Of a stretch of DNA of 64,000 nt, positions 47,387-55,837 are shown one piece after another. The DNA is from DDH964 sp963806685 (GTDB lineage Bacteria; Desulfobacterota; Desulfuromonadia; Desulfuromonadales; DDH964): assembly GCA_963806685.1 (NCBI GenBank), contig CAWDZB010000011.1, positions 1 to 64,000 of the forward strand, in the 5' to 3' direction. Every line of letters starts with the position of its first letter. Position 1 is the first letter of the stretch. A model generated the notes under the pieces. The model saw nothing but the letters and a program-made list of their open reading frames with translations. It was not told the DNA's origin and made no database searches. Position numbers and translations under genes: made by a program.

Positions 47387-49012
47387 ATGGCCACTCCGGA
47401 ATTCAAGTACCAGGACCCCTTCCCGCTGGCGAAGGACACCACCAAGTACTACAAGATCCCCGGCTCCGAACAATACGTCAGCACCGTGAAGTTCGAGGGG
47501 CAGGAGATGCTCAAGGTCACTCCCGAGGCGCTGACCGTCCTCGCCAACCAGGCGATGAAGGACGTCTCCTTCATGCTGCGTCCGGCGCACAATGAGCAGG
47601 TCGCCAAGATCCTGAGCGACCCGGAGGCCTCGCAGAACGACAAGGGCGTCGCCATGGCCTTTCTGCGTAACGCCGAGATCGCCGCCAATTTCGAGCTCCC
47701 CGTCTGCCAGGACACCGGCACCGCCACCGTCGTCGCCAAGAAGGGGCAGCAGGTCTGGACCGGCGTGAAGGACGAGGAGTATCTCTCCAAAGGAATCTAC
47801 AAGACCTACACCGAGGAAAACCTGCGCTACAGCCAGACCGTGGCGCTGGACATGTACAAGGAGAAGAACACCGGCACCAACCTCCCCGCCCAGATCGACA
47901 TCATGGCCACCGAGGGGGATTACTACAAATTCCTGTTCATGGCCAAAGGCGGCGGCAGCGCCAACAAGACCATGCTCTACCAGGAAACCAAGGCGCTGCT
48001 CACCCCCGAAAAGCTCCAGAAGTGGCTGATCGAGAAGATGAAGTACCTCGGCACCGCCGCCTGCCCCCCCTACCACATCGCCTTCGTCATCGGCGGCACC
48101 AGCGCCGACGCCTGCATGAAGACCGTCAAGCTGGCCACCGCCAAGGAGCTCGACGGCCTGCCGACGGAAGGGAACGAGCACGGCCAGGCCTTCCGCGACC
48201 TGGCGCTGGAGGAGCGGCTGCTGGCCGCCGCGCAAAAGCTCGGCATCGGCGCCCAGTTCGGCGGCAAGTACTTCGCCCACGACGTACGCGTGATCCGCCT
48301 CCCTCGCCACGGCGCCTCCTGCCCCGTCGGCATGGCGGTCTCCTGCTCCGCCGACCGCAACATCAAGGCCAAGATCACCAGGGACGGCCTGTTCGTCGAG
48401 GAGATGGACCGCAACCCTGGACGCCTGATTCCCGAGCAGTACCGCGGCAAGCACGAGCACGGCGTCAAGATCGACCTCAACCGGCCGATGAAGGAGATCC
48501 TCGCCGAGCTGACCAAGTACCCGGTCTCCACCCCGCTGCTCTTGAACGGCACCATCGTCGTCGGCCGCGACATCGCCCACGCCAAGTTCAAGGAGATCCT
48601 CGATTCCGGCAAGCCCCTGCCCGACTACCTCAAGAACCACCCGATCTACTACGCCGGCCCTGCCAAGACCCCGAAGGGCAAGCCCTCCGGCTCCTTCGGC
48701 CCGACCACGGCGGGGCGCATGGACAGCTACGTCGGCCTGCTGCAGGAAAACGGCGGCTCGCTGATCATGATCGCCAAGGGGAACCGCAGCCAGCAGGTGA
48801 CCGACGCCTGCAAGAAGCACGGCGGCTTCTACCTCGGCTCCATCGGCGGCCCGGCCGCGGTCCTGGCCGAGGAGAACATCAAGAAAGTCGAGTGCATCGA
48901 CTTCCCCGAACTGGGGATGGAAGCGGTTTGGAAGATCGAGGTCGAGAACTTCCCGGCCTTCATCCTGGTCGACGACAAGGGGAACGACTTCTTCAAGCAG
49001 CTCGGTCTCTGA
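47387..49012 (+). CDS. fumA: Fumarate hydratase, class I (Fe-S dependent)
   Basis: A 541-residue enzyme of typical class I length that interconverts fumarate and malate in the TCA cycle. Alpha-domain marks: 'LPVCQDTGTATVVAKKG' with a cluster Cys, 'GGGSANKTMLYQ', 'AACPPYHIAFVIGGTSAD', 'CPVGMAVSCSADR'. The beta-domain begins near residue 370 with 'LLLNGTIVVGRDIAHAKFKE' and includes 'GPTTAGRMDSYV'. It carries a [4Fe-4S] cluster and is oxygen sensitive. The strong promoter suggests high expression, as in acetate-oxidising Geobacter relatives. Symbol is by class only. Confidence 0.96.
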   Translation: MATPEFKYQDPFPLAKDTTKYYKIPGSEQYVSTVKFEGQEMLKVTPEALTVLANQAMKDVSFMLRPAHNEQVAKILSDPEASQNDKGVAMAFLRNAEIAANFELPVCQDTGTATVVAKKGQQVWTGVKDEEYLSKGIYKTYTEENLRYSQTVALDMYKEKNTGTNLPAQIDIMATEGDYYKFLFMAKGGGSANKTMLYQETKALLTPEKLQKWLIEKMKYLGTAACPPYHIAFVIGGTSADACMKTVKLATAKELDGLPTEGNEHGQAFRDLALEERLLAAAQKLGIGAQFGGKYFAHDVRVIRLPRHGASCPVGMAVSCSADRNIKAKITRDGLFVEEMDRNPGRLIPEQYRGKHEHGVKIDLNRPMKEILAELTKYPVSTPLLLNGTIVVGRDIAHAKFKEILDSGKPLPDYLKNHPIYYAGPAKTPKGKPSGSFGPTTAGRMDSYVGLLQENGGSLIMIAKGNRSQQVTDACKKHGGFYLGSIGGPAAVLAEENIKKVECIDFPELGMEAVWKIEVENFPAFILVDDKGNDFFKQLGL

Positions 49013-49039
49013 TCGATTGATCGCAAATGGCAGAAAGAC

Positions 49040-49075
49040 AACGCCCCCGGGCCGCAGCTGCGGCCCGGGGGCGTT
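49040..49075. terminator. Long perfect palindrome, terminator of fumarase and acetate kinase genes
   Basis: An 18-bp inverted repeat around the centre CAG|CTG (arms AACGCCCCCGGGCCGCAG and complement) begins 28 bp after the fumarase stop. TTCTTGTTCT follows on the plus strand. It lies between converging genes. Confidence 0.85.
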
Positions 49076-49113
49076 CTTGTTCTCTCCCCCCATCGCTTTT
49101 CCCTAGAACCCGT

Positions 49114-50421
49114 TCAAACCGCCTCCACCGTTTCTGTAGGTTGCCGCCATTCCTGGGGATAAGCCGGGAAATCGGCTGCAGCGAAGGGATAGGGATAGTT
49201 GAGGTGGTCAGTGAAATTGCCCTCCAAAATTTCGGCCGTGTCGGCGGCCATGACCAGTTCTTCGTGCGTCGGCACAACGAAGACCTTAACCGCCGAGTCG
49301 TCCGCGCTGACACGCCACTCGGCATGCGCAGCCTCGGGGTCCTGATTCCGCGCCGAGTCCAGTCGGACGCCGAAGCAGTCCAGGTCCCCAAGCGCTCGTG
49401 CCCTGGCACCCGCTTCGAGTGCTCCGTTGCCGCTGGTGAAGAGGATGGCATCGGGACGGCCGACGGCGGCGATATAGCTGCCGATATATTTTTTCAACCG
49501 GTAGCCTTCCATTTCAGCGGCCAGCAGGCACCGGGGGTCTCCGGAGGCGGCTCGTTCCAGGACTTCTCTGCGGCTGGCGCAGTTGCCGGTGATGCCGAGA
49601 AGGCCGCTGCGCTGGTTGAGAATTTCTTCCATGCCGGCCGGGCTCAGGCCCTCCATCTCCATTAGGAAGGCGGGGATTCCGGGGTCGATGTCGCCGCAGC
49701 GTCGCTCCATCAGCGCTCCCTCGATCGGTGTCATCCCCATGCTGGTATCAATCGACAGACCGTTGCGGATGGCGCACAACGAAATTCCAAGATCCACATG
49801 GATGGTGATCAGGTTGCAGGCGTCGGTCGGTTTGCCTAGCAGGGCTGCTGCGCGTTTGGCGAGATAGAGATGGGAGGGTCCGTGGAATCCGTAGCGGCGC
49901 ACGCCGTGCTTCTCGTACCACCCCCATGGAACCGGATAGACAAAGGCATGCCGGGGCATGCTCTGGTGAAAGGCGGTATCGAAAACGGCGACCTGAGTCA
50001 CCTCAGGCAGCAACACCCGGGCCGCCTCGATCCCGGCGAGATTCGGGCTGATATAGCGGGGCGCGAGACATTCGACGGCACGGACGGCGTCAATCACCAT
50101 CGCATCGATGGGAACGGAACGGGAGAAGCGTTCGCCACCGTGCGCCACGCGGTGGCCGACGGCGGCGATCCGGTCGGGGGAATCTAGGAGCCCGGCGCCA
50201 GGTTCGGTAAGCAAGTGGAACAGCAGGGCAAGGGCCGAGTGATGATCGGGACACTGGGTCGTCTGTTGGAGGTGGCTACCGTCGGGAAGTTTCAGAGAGG
50301 CTTCTGCCTGGGGAGTGCCAATCCCTTCAATGGTCCCCGATGCGAGAAGGCGGCGCCGCTTCCAGTCGAAAAGATGGTAGGCGACGGACTCGCTCCGACA
50401 GTTCAAGGTCAGGATGACCAT
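49114..50421 (-). CDS. Atypical acetate/propionate kinase-family protein
   Basis: A 435-residue ASKHA-fold protein. Conserved elements: 'ILTLNCRSESVAY' (AckA Asn), 'VGHRVAHGGERF' (Arg), 'GFHGPSHLYLAKRAA' (His), 'DTSMGMTPIEGALMERRCGDIDPG' (Arg; canonical 'GTRSGDLDP'), and a late Glu in 'VPTHEELVMA'. The phosphate loop H-L-G-N-G is changed to 'IHVDLGISL'. Active-site residues known from acetate kinase are mostly kept, so activity is possible but altered substrate use is likely. Start 50421 follows GGAGGAAG. No phosphotransacetylase gene is adjacent. Confidence 0.85.
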   Translation of the reverse strand: MVILTLNCRSESVAYHLFDWKRRRLLASGTIEGIGTPQAEASLKLPDGSHLQQTTQCPDHHSALALLFHLLTEPGAGLLDSPDRIAAVGHRVAHGGERFSRSVPIDAMVIDAVRAVECLAPRYISPNLAGIEAARVLLPEVTQVAVFDTAFHQSMPRHAFVYPVPWGWYEKHGVRRYGFHGPSHLYLAKRAAALLGKPTDACNLITIHVDLGISLCAIRNGLSIDTSMGMTPIEGALMERRCGDIDPGIPAFLMEMEGLSPAGMEEILNQRSGLLGITGNCASRREVLERAASGDPRCLLAAEMEGYRLKKYIGSYIAAVGRPDAILFTSGNGALEAGARARALGDLDCFGVRLDSARNQDPEAAHAEWRVSADDSAVKVFVVPTHEELVMAADTAEILEGNFTDHLNYPYPFAAADFPAYPQEWRQPTETVEAV

Positions 50422-50850
50422 GGCTTCCTCCGCTGCGCGTTTAACCTTTGGCAAACAGATGAGAAATGTCGCACCATTGAGGAAAGAGGTCAATGAAGAA
50501 TTGCTCAATTTGGGATATTTTGCGAAATGTCTTATGTGTTCCTTTGGAATTTATCGGGACTTCAGTGTAGGGATGGCAAAGCGGATCGGGTTCCTTAGCG
50601 GTCCGAGAACCTGGCAGGCCCGGTCCATTCTGAGGAAAACACCAGAAACAAGGAATAAGGTAAGAGCGGCAGCCCAGGGCATTTTCGCCTCTCCATTATT
50701 TTCTTCCCTCTGTTTCAAAACATTCCCAACCTCAACCAGATTTCCGTCCGTTAAATTTTTGGTAAACTGGACCGAACTCTCGCCCGATGAAAAGGACAAA
50801 GGGGGATTCGCCTACCCCCCGACCGAATCCTCCCTGTTAATTGGAATATC
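50422..50850. other. Divergent intergenic region before pilT
   Basis: About 430 bases between the kinase gene and pilT. Apart from the small open frame at 50551-50682 nothing certain is seen. The AT-rich part near 50735-50765 may hold the pilT promoter. Confidence 0.5.
50551..50682 (-). CDS. Possible small membrane protein, 43 residues
   Basis: A short frame 'MPWAAALTLFLVSGVFLRMD' followed by a basic tail ('LRNPIRFAIPTLKSR'). The first 17 residues could span a membrane. GGAGAGG lies six bases before the ATG, a good ribosome site, and this is the main reason to list it. I recognise no family, and it may be chance. Confidence 0.35.
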   Translation of the reverse strand: MPWAAALTLFLVSGVFLRMDRACQVLGPLRNPIRFAIPTLKSR

Positions 50851-51924
50851 ATGGCCAAAATCGATGCCCTGTTCAAAATCTTGCGCGACAAGGGAGGCTC
50901 GGATCTCCACCTCTCTCCGGGCTGTCCACCGCTGGTGCGCATATCCGGGAGCCTGGTCCCCGCCGTTTCCCAGCAACTGAGCCACGAGCAGTATAAGGCC
51001 CTGCTCTACGAAGTGATGACCGAGGCGCAGCGCACGACCTTCGAGGAGCGTAGCGACCTCGACTTCGCCTACGAGGTTGCCGACCTCGGCGCCCGCTTTC
51101 GGGCCAACATCTTCTGCGGCCGACTCGGCATCAGCGCTGTGTTCCGGATCATCCCGGCGCGTGTCCTTACTGCCACCGAACTCGGCCTGTCGCCGACGGT
51201 GCTGCGTTTCACCGAATACAGCAAGGGACTGGTCCTGGTCACCGGACCGACGGGAAGCGGCAAATCGACCACCCTGGCTGCCATGATCGACCACATCAAC
51301 CGCACCCGGGCCGAACACATTCTCACCGTTGAAGACCCCATCGAATTCGTCCATGCCAGTCAGAAAAGCCTGGTCAACCAGAGAGAGGTCGGACGCCATA
51401 CCCGATCTTTCGGGACCGCGCTCAAGGCGGCCCTGCGCGAGGATCCGGACATCATCCTGGTGGGCGAAATGCGGGACCTGGAAACTATCGAACTGGCGAT
51501 CACCGCCGCGGAAACCGGGCACCTTGTGTTCGGAACTCTCCACACCAGCAGCGCCGCCAAAACCGTTGACCGCATCATCAACGTGTTCCCCACCAGCCAG
51601 CAGGAACAGATCCGGGCCATGCTGTCCGAATCCCTCAAGGGGGTCATCGCCCAGCAGCTGGTTCCGACCATGGACGGCCGGCGCGCTGCGGCCCTGGAGA
51701 TCCTGGTGGTCAATGCCGCGGTTTCCAACCTCATCCGCGAAGGCAAAACCTTCCAGATTCCCTCGGTCATCCAGACCGGCCGGGGCATCGGAATGCAACT
51801 GATGGACCAGGCGCTGCAGGAATTGTTGAAGGAGGGACGGATCAGCAGCGAAACCGCCTACCGCTTCGCTCTCAACAAGTCCCTGTTCCCCCAGTCGCAA
51901 AAAGCAGGCGAAGCCCATGGATGA
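50851..51924 (+). CDS. pilT: Twitching motility ATPase PilT
   Basis: A 357-residue retraction ATPase of type IV pili. N-terminal PAS-like domain opens with 'GGSDLHLSPGCPPLVRISG'. Walker A is 'TGPTGSGKSTTLAAMID', the Asp box 'TVEDPIEFVH', Walker B 'EDPDIILVGEMRDLET' (PilT type, Gly-Glu-Met-Arg), and the His box 'GHLVFGTLHTSSAAKTVDR', seen as 'HLVFGTLHTSSA'. A C-terminal AIRNLIRE-like motif is 'AVSNLIREGK', slightly changed from the PilT consensus. It overlaps the next gene by eight bases. Confidence 0.95.
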   Translation: MAKIDALFKILRDKGGSDLHLSPGCPPLVRISGSLVPAVSQQLSHEQYKALLYEVMTEAQRTTFEERSDLDFAYEVADLGARFRANIFCGRLGISAVFRIIPARVLTATELGLSPTVLRFTEYSKGLVLVTGPTGSGKSTTLAAMIDHINRTRAEHILTVEDPIEFVHASQKSLVNQREVGRHTRSFGTALKAALREDPDIILVGEMRDLETIELAITAAETGHLVFGTLHTSSAAKTVDRIINVFPTSQQEQIRAMLSESLKGVIAQQLVPTMDGRRAAALEILVVNAAVSNLIREGKTFQIPSVIQTGRGIGMQLMDQALQELLKEGRISSETAYRFALNKSLFPQSQKAGEAHG

Positions 51925-52366
51925 GCAGCGCATCGCCATGCAAAAACGTCGGGTCGGACTGGAACTGGTCGATGGCAGCCGGCTGGAGGGAGATGTTTTC
52001 CTCAATCTCTACGACGCCCACCGGATGGGGCCACAGCGCCTTGGCGATTTGCTCAACTCGGAAATCCGGTTTCTTCCCGTTGAGACGACTGCAGGAATCC
52101 AACTGGTCAACTGTGCTCTCATTGTCAACGCCTGGACCGACCAGCGCGACGAGGCCGACGAGTTGACGCGGCTGGGGGAGAAATACAGTATTTGCGTCAC
52201 CACCTTGCTCCAGGAGGAGATCGCGGTCGATCTGTATGTCAACCTGCCCAAGGGTTCCCGGAGAGTGAAGGACTGCCTCAACCAGCAACAGCGGTTCCTG
52301 GCCGTTTTTCGTGAACGGGAAGTCCTTTATCTCAACACTTCCTACATTCTCAGGGTCCGGGACTGA
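51917..52366 (+). CDS. Unknown protein coupled to pilT
   Basis: A 149-residue soluble protein with no recognised family. Its start lies eight bases inside pilT, so translation is coupled. Sequence features: 'RRVGLELVDGSRLEGDVFLN' and, late, 'REREVLYLNTSYILRVRD'. Both look like strands of a small beta-barrel of the Sm or PilZ-like kind, and the C-terminal motif recalls proteins annotated with c-di-GMP pathways. This is only a resemblance. Its position suggests a role in pilus retraction or its control. Confidence 0.75.
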   Translation: MDEQRIAMQKRRVGLELVDGSRLEGDVFLNLYDAHRMGPQRLGDLLNSEIRFLPVETTAGIQLVNCALIVNAWTDQRDEADELTRLGEKYSICVTTLLQEEIAVDLYVNLPKGSRRVKDCLNQQQRFLAVFREREVLYLNTSYILRVRD

Positions 52367-52695
52367 AAGATCGGCCATTGGGCCTGGCTAGGCATTCGGA
52401 CCTACCCGCCCGCCCCCTGCCCCCTCACAGGTTATTCCCGGATTCCGGTTCGGGGGGCTCCAGGACAACCGGCAGTCCTCCCTTCCCGATATTCGAGTTT
52501 GGGTTTCAGACAATAAAAAAGCCGCTCACCAGCAAAAACTGGCACCAGCGGCTCATTGCCCGACAGATTTTTCGACCTTTCCAGGGCCACCTTCGCCCGA
52601 AACCCATCCCGCGGATAGTTGTTTGATCGGTGATCGGCGTCCGGCAAAGGGCAAGTCGCGGATCGATATCGGAAATTACCCCCTGTCTGCCGTTT
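52367..52695. other. Intergenic stretch between converging genes
   Basis: About 330 bases with the terminator at 52513-52553 and no gene. The ORF remnants present show no family similarity. Confidence 0.6.
52513..52553 (-). terminator. Intrinsic terminator of the secreted protein gene
   Basis: On the minus strand AGCCGCT ... AGCGGCT forms an outer stem with an inner CCAG/CTGG pairing and a small bulge, followed by TTTTTTATTG. It lies about 140 bp after the stop at 52696. Confidence 0.75.
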
Positions 52696-53823
52696 TTACT
52701 GGTACTGGATATACAGCGGCTTCGGCCGCAAACTGAGGACCTGCTGCGGCGTCATCAGTGGATCGCCTTCCTTGGTGTCGTTGTGGAAAAAGAGCTTGAA
52801 ACCCGTGTACTGGACCGGCTCCGCCGCGACGCAGTCCCGGTAGGTGGCACGCTTGAAGGCCGGAGGGCCCCAACCGTCCATGTGCATGACGATCTGCACT
52901 TCCGGCCGCAGCACGATGTTGCGGGCGTGGGTCACCCCGTCGCGGGTGAAACGGTGGACGGTCAACACCTTGGGCGGCAGGTGATAGCGCCGCACCAGGT
53001 CGGCAAGCCAGGCAGAGACCGCGTTCACGTCGACAGCATCGAAGCTGCCGATACGGGTGCCGGGGATGGCCTGGCTGTTGACCAGGTTGAACTCGGGGTC
53101 CATGCCGAGGTGGACGTCGGGATTTTTCAAAATCCATTCGAAACGCGGCAGGAGGGTTCGGATGTCCTCGTGCCCGGTCTGAATGTCGATAAAGAGCAGC
53201 GCTCCGGCTTCCTTGGCCCAGGAGTAAACCTCATTTACCAGGGCGTCGGTCATCAGCTTGCGATACTTTCCTGCCCGCCCTGGAGTGCCCTGAGCGACCA
53301 CGGCGATCAGGTGCAGTGCCGGCTGCACCTCGGTCGTGGGATCGGCAGCTTCCCACGCCTCGACCTCCTGCCGAAGTCGACGCAGGAGCTCCTCCTTGTC
53401 GCATTGCCCCAGGATCCCCATTCGCGGCGACAGCGGATTGCCGTAAAAAGCGACGATCCGTTTCTTGGGAAGGATTGCGCCAGGGAGCGGGGGGCCGGCG
53501 GGAACCAGCAACTGGCTGTTGGTGCCGGGCAGTTCCTGGCCGGGCATGTTTAAGTCCGCGGGTTTAAACAGCGGCAGGTCGCGGGCGGGAGCGTGTTCGG
53601 CTTTCGCCACGGAAACCGGTCTCGGTTTCATGGCTGCTGCAGTGGGAGAGGAGGTCAGATTGGTGGCCGTCTCGACGGGCAGCCAACCAAACCGGCCGTA
53701 ATGCTCCATGGGCTGGTCCGTTGCCAGGCAGGGTGAACACAACAGCCCTACCAAAACCAGCACCGGCAGCAACGCCAGGGGACGGCGACCGTAGCCCAAC
53801 CAACGGTAGAGAATCACTGGCAT
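52696..53823 (-). CDS. Secreted protein of unknown function
   Basis: A 375-residue protein with a signal peptide (cleavage near 'SPCLA-TDQP'). A low-complexity linker (about 45-110) leads to a globular domain: 'KKRIVAFYGNPLSPRMGILG', 'VQPALHLIAVVAQGTPG', 'GALLFIDIQTGHEDIRTLLPRFEWIL', 'DVHLGMDPEFNL', 'KVLTVHRFTRDGV', 'VQIVMHMDGWGPPAFKRATY'. The alternation of strands ending in Asp, Glu or His suggests a TIM-barrel glycosidase-like fold, but I know no matching family. It may act on a surface polysaccharide. Confidence 0.75.
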   Translation of the reverse strand: MPVILYRWLGYGRRPLALLPVLVLVGLLCSPCLATDQPMEHYGRFGWLPVETATNLTSSPTAAAMKPRPVSVAKAEHAPARDLPLFKPADLNMPGQELPGTNSQLLVPAGPPLPGAILPKKRIVAFYGNPLSPRMGILGQCDKEELLRRLRQEVEAWEAADPTTEVQPALHLIAVVAQGTPGRAGKYRKLMTDALVNEVYSWAKEAGALLFIDIQTGHEDIRTLLPRFEWILKNPDVHLGMDPEFNLVNSQAIPGTRIGSFDAVDVNAVSAWLADLVRRYHLPPKVLTVHRFTRDGVTHARNIVLRPEVQIVMHMDGWGPPAFKRATYRDCVAAEPVQYTGFKLFFHNDTKEGDPLMTPQQVLSLRPKPLYIQYQ

Positions 53824-54525
53824 TCCTCAATTCCACCTGGAATCAACTGCTGCCCGCCCGGGCCTCCGGCGGCTCAGACCTGTTTTTCATCACGACCGGG
53901 AGGCAAGTAAACAACCGTAGGCCAAAGGAAAGTTCCGCGAAATCAGTTTTGGCCCTTAACTTAACAGCGACAGGGGCCCGTTTGTCAAGCTGGTTTCCGG
54001 CCTGGCTAAACAGGGGTTCGATTGCTGTCCCCATCCCAGTTGAAGAATCGGCTAACGCCCTGGATCGTCTCGGTTCAGGTCCGCGCCGGAGTTTTTTCGG
54101 TTGCGCCGGCTGCTGCACTCTCAACATCGGCGCCACCCTGGCCGAAGACGTTGTCATTTCCGCCAGGTTTGAGCCCCGGCAGCCGCCGGAACTGGAGGGC
54201 TACCGGCATCGGCTGGCCCGGGCCGTCGCGACTTCCACCACCCTCAAGGAATTCCTGGGTTGCCACCACAGTGAAGTCGGCCGCTGCCCCTTCCTGGGTG
54301 CCGACCGCTGCGGCTTCAGCCTGAGAGGCAACTTGCCGCTGCTGGTCCACCTCTGCCGGGAGTTGGAGCTGACCTCCAGGCCCTTCCTCCTCTGGCCAGG
54401 TGCAAAACACTCCTCGCCGCCAGCGGACTGGCCCATCCCTACTCGTTACCCTGACGGACTGAACCCCTGCAAATCCTGGCGGTCCCCTGCTTTGTCCATC
54501 TTCCTTTTCCCGTTAGCGCTTTTTC
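53824..54525. other. Long stretch without a confident gene
   Basis: About 700 bases between the secreted protein gene and mutM. The plus-strand frame from about 53985 to 54420 is open and protein-like in part ('RRSFFGCAGCCTLNIGATLA', 'GCHHSEVGRCPFLGADRCGF', 'LVHLCRELELTSRPFLLWPG') with eight or more Cys. It has no good start codon and runs on into mutM. It may be a gene relic or a gene with an unusual start. Confidence 0.4.
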
Positions 54526-55344
54526 CTACCGCTTCTGACACCCCGGACAGTAGTAGGTCGAGCGCTGACCCAGCCGCTTCTGGCGGATTAGGCGGCCGCA
54601 GCGCCGGCAGGGCTCCCCTTCCCGACCGTAGACCTGGAGTTGTCGCGCGAAATAGCCGGGCCTTCCCCCTTCGTCGCGAAAATCGCGCAGCGTCGTCCCG
54701 CCGGCGGCAATCGCCTCGTCGAGAACCACGCGAATGGCTTCCAGCAGCCGGCCATAGCGATCGCGTCCCAGGGACCCGGCGGAAGTGAGGGGGCTGATAC
54801 CGGACCGATACAGTGCCTCGCTGGCATAGATGTTTCCCACGCCGACCAGGACCTTCTGGTCCATGATGAAGGCCTTGACCGCCAGCCGCCGTCCACGAGA
54901 GCGCCGATAGAGATAATCCCCGTCGAGTTCCACCGCCAATGGTTCAGGACCCAGTTCGACCAGCAGGGGGTGACTTCCCGGATCATGTTCGGTCCAGAGC
55001 AGGGCCCCGAAGCGGCGTGGATCGTGGAAGCGCAGAACTTGCCCGTCGTCGAGCCGGATATCGACGTGATCGTGTTTGCCGGCCGGCCTTGCCCCCGGAA
55101 CGACCTGGAGGTGGCCGCTCATCCCAAGGTGCAGCAACAGGGTCCCGTCTTGGCAACCAATAAGCAGGTACTTGGCACGGCGCCCCACGGAAATGATTAC
55201 CTGGTCGGCAAGGGATTTGCCGAGCCCGGCGTCAATCGGCCATCGCAACCCGGGCACCCGGACCACGGCCCCGAGAATGGTGCGGCCGACCAGCAACGGT
55301 TCGAGTCCAGCCCGGGTGGTTTCGACCTCAGGGAGTTCTGGCAT
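54526..55344 (-). CDS. mutM: Formamidopyrimidine-DNA glycosylase
   Basis: A 272-residue repair glycosylase/AP lyase for 8-oxoguanine. The catalytic Pro is at position 2 in 'MPELPEVETTRAGLEPL', the Lys in 'GRRAKYLLIG', 'LLLHLGMSGHLQV' follows, and the C-terminal zinc finger is 'CRRCGRLIRQKRLGQRSTYYCPGCQ' (C-X2-C-X16-C-X2-C). All catalytic residues are present. It follows the YchJ-like gene at 40 bp. Confidence 0.97.
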   Translation of the reverse strand: MPELPEVETTRAGLEPLLVGRTILGAVVRVPGLRWPIDAGLGKSLADQVIISVGRRAKYLLIGCQDGTLLLHLGMSGHLQVVPGARPAGKHDHVDIRLDDGQVLRFHDPRRFGALLWTEHDPGSHPLLVELGPEPLAVELDGDYLYRRSRGRRLAVKAFIMDQKVLVGVGNIYASEALYRSGISPLTSAGSLGRDRYGRLLEAIRVVLDEAIAAGGTTLRDFRDEGGRPGYFARQLQVYGREGEPCRRCGRLIRQKRLGQRSTYYCPGCQKR

Positions 55345-55384
55345 GGAAATGCTCTGGGTTAAGACTGGAGATTGGGACTGGAAC

Positions 55385-55792
55385 CTAGAAAAAGAGCATG
55401 TCGGAAAGGGCCTTGAAATCCTCCCAGGTCAGTTCCTCGGGGGAACCGGAGTATTTCTCCCGCTCCAGGCGCGCGCCGCTGAAATAGGTCCAGTCTCCAC
55501 CAACGGCCACCAGATTGGCATATTCGAAATAGGTATGGGTCTCCGCGCCGTCGGTGAAACGATTGAACAGCATGACCCGCCCCCGGGAACCGACCACGTC
55601 CCTGAGCAGCACCCGGCATTCCAGGTAGACCAGGGAGCCGGCCAGTTCGCTGAGGCCGTATTGACAATAGGCCTCCCGGTCGGGAAAGGCCCGACGGAAA
55701 TTGGAATCGGGGTGATAGCTGTCCCAGATCGCTCCGAAATCACCGGCTACGAAGTCACGAAGGCGTTTGGCGATGAACTCTTCAGGGCTCAT
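55385..55792 (-). CDS. YchJ-like (UPF0225) NTF2-fold protein
   Basis: A 135-residue protein opening with 'MSPEEFIAKRLRDFVAGDFGAI', then 'SYHPDSNFRRAFPDREAYCQYG'. The pattern fits the NTF2-like domain of YchJ proteins, but the SEC-C zinc motif usual at the ends of YchJ is missing, so it is a shortened relative. ATG 55792 is chosen; TTG 55798 is in frame. It lies between oppC and mutM with small gaps. Function unknown. Confidence 0.7.
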   Translation of the reverse strand: MSPEEFIAKRLRDFVAGDFGAIWDSYHPDSNFRRAFPDREAYCQYGLSELAGSLVYLECRVLLRDVVGSRGRVMLFNRFTDGAETHTYFEYANLVAVGGDWTYFSGARLEREKYSGSPEELTWEDFKALSDMLFF

Positions 55793-55837
55793 GGGCAAAT
55801 CGGCGAGGTCCTTGCCGCGACCAGGAGGATAACGGGC

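Noticed and set aside
47363..49093. Minus-strand open frame of 576 codons over the fumarase gene
   Set aside because: Antisense to fumarase; composition biased to Gly/Ala/Val/Leu/Asp typical of a shadow frame.
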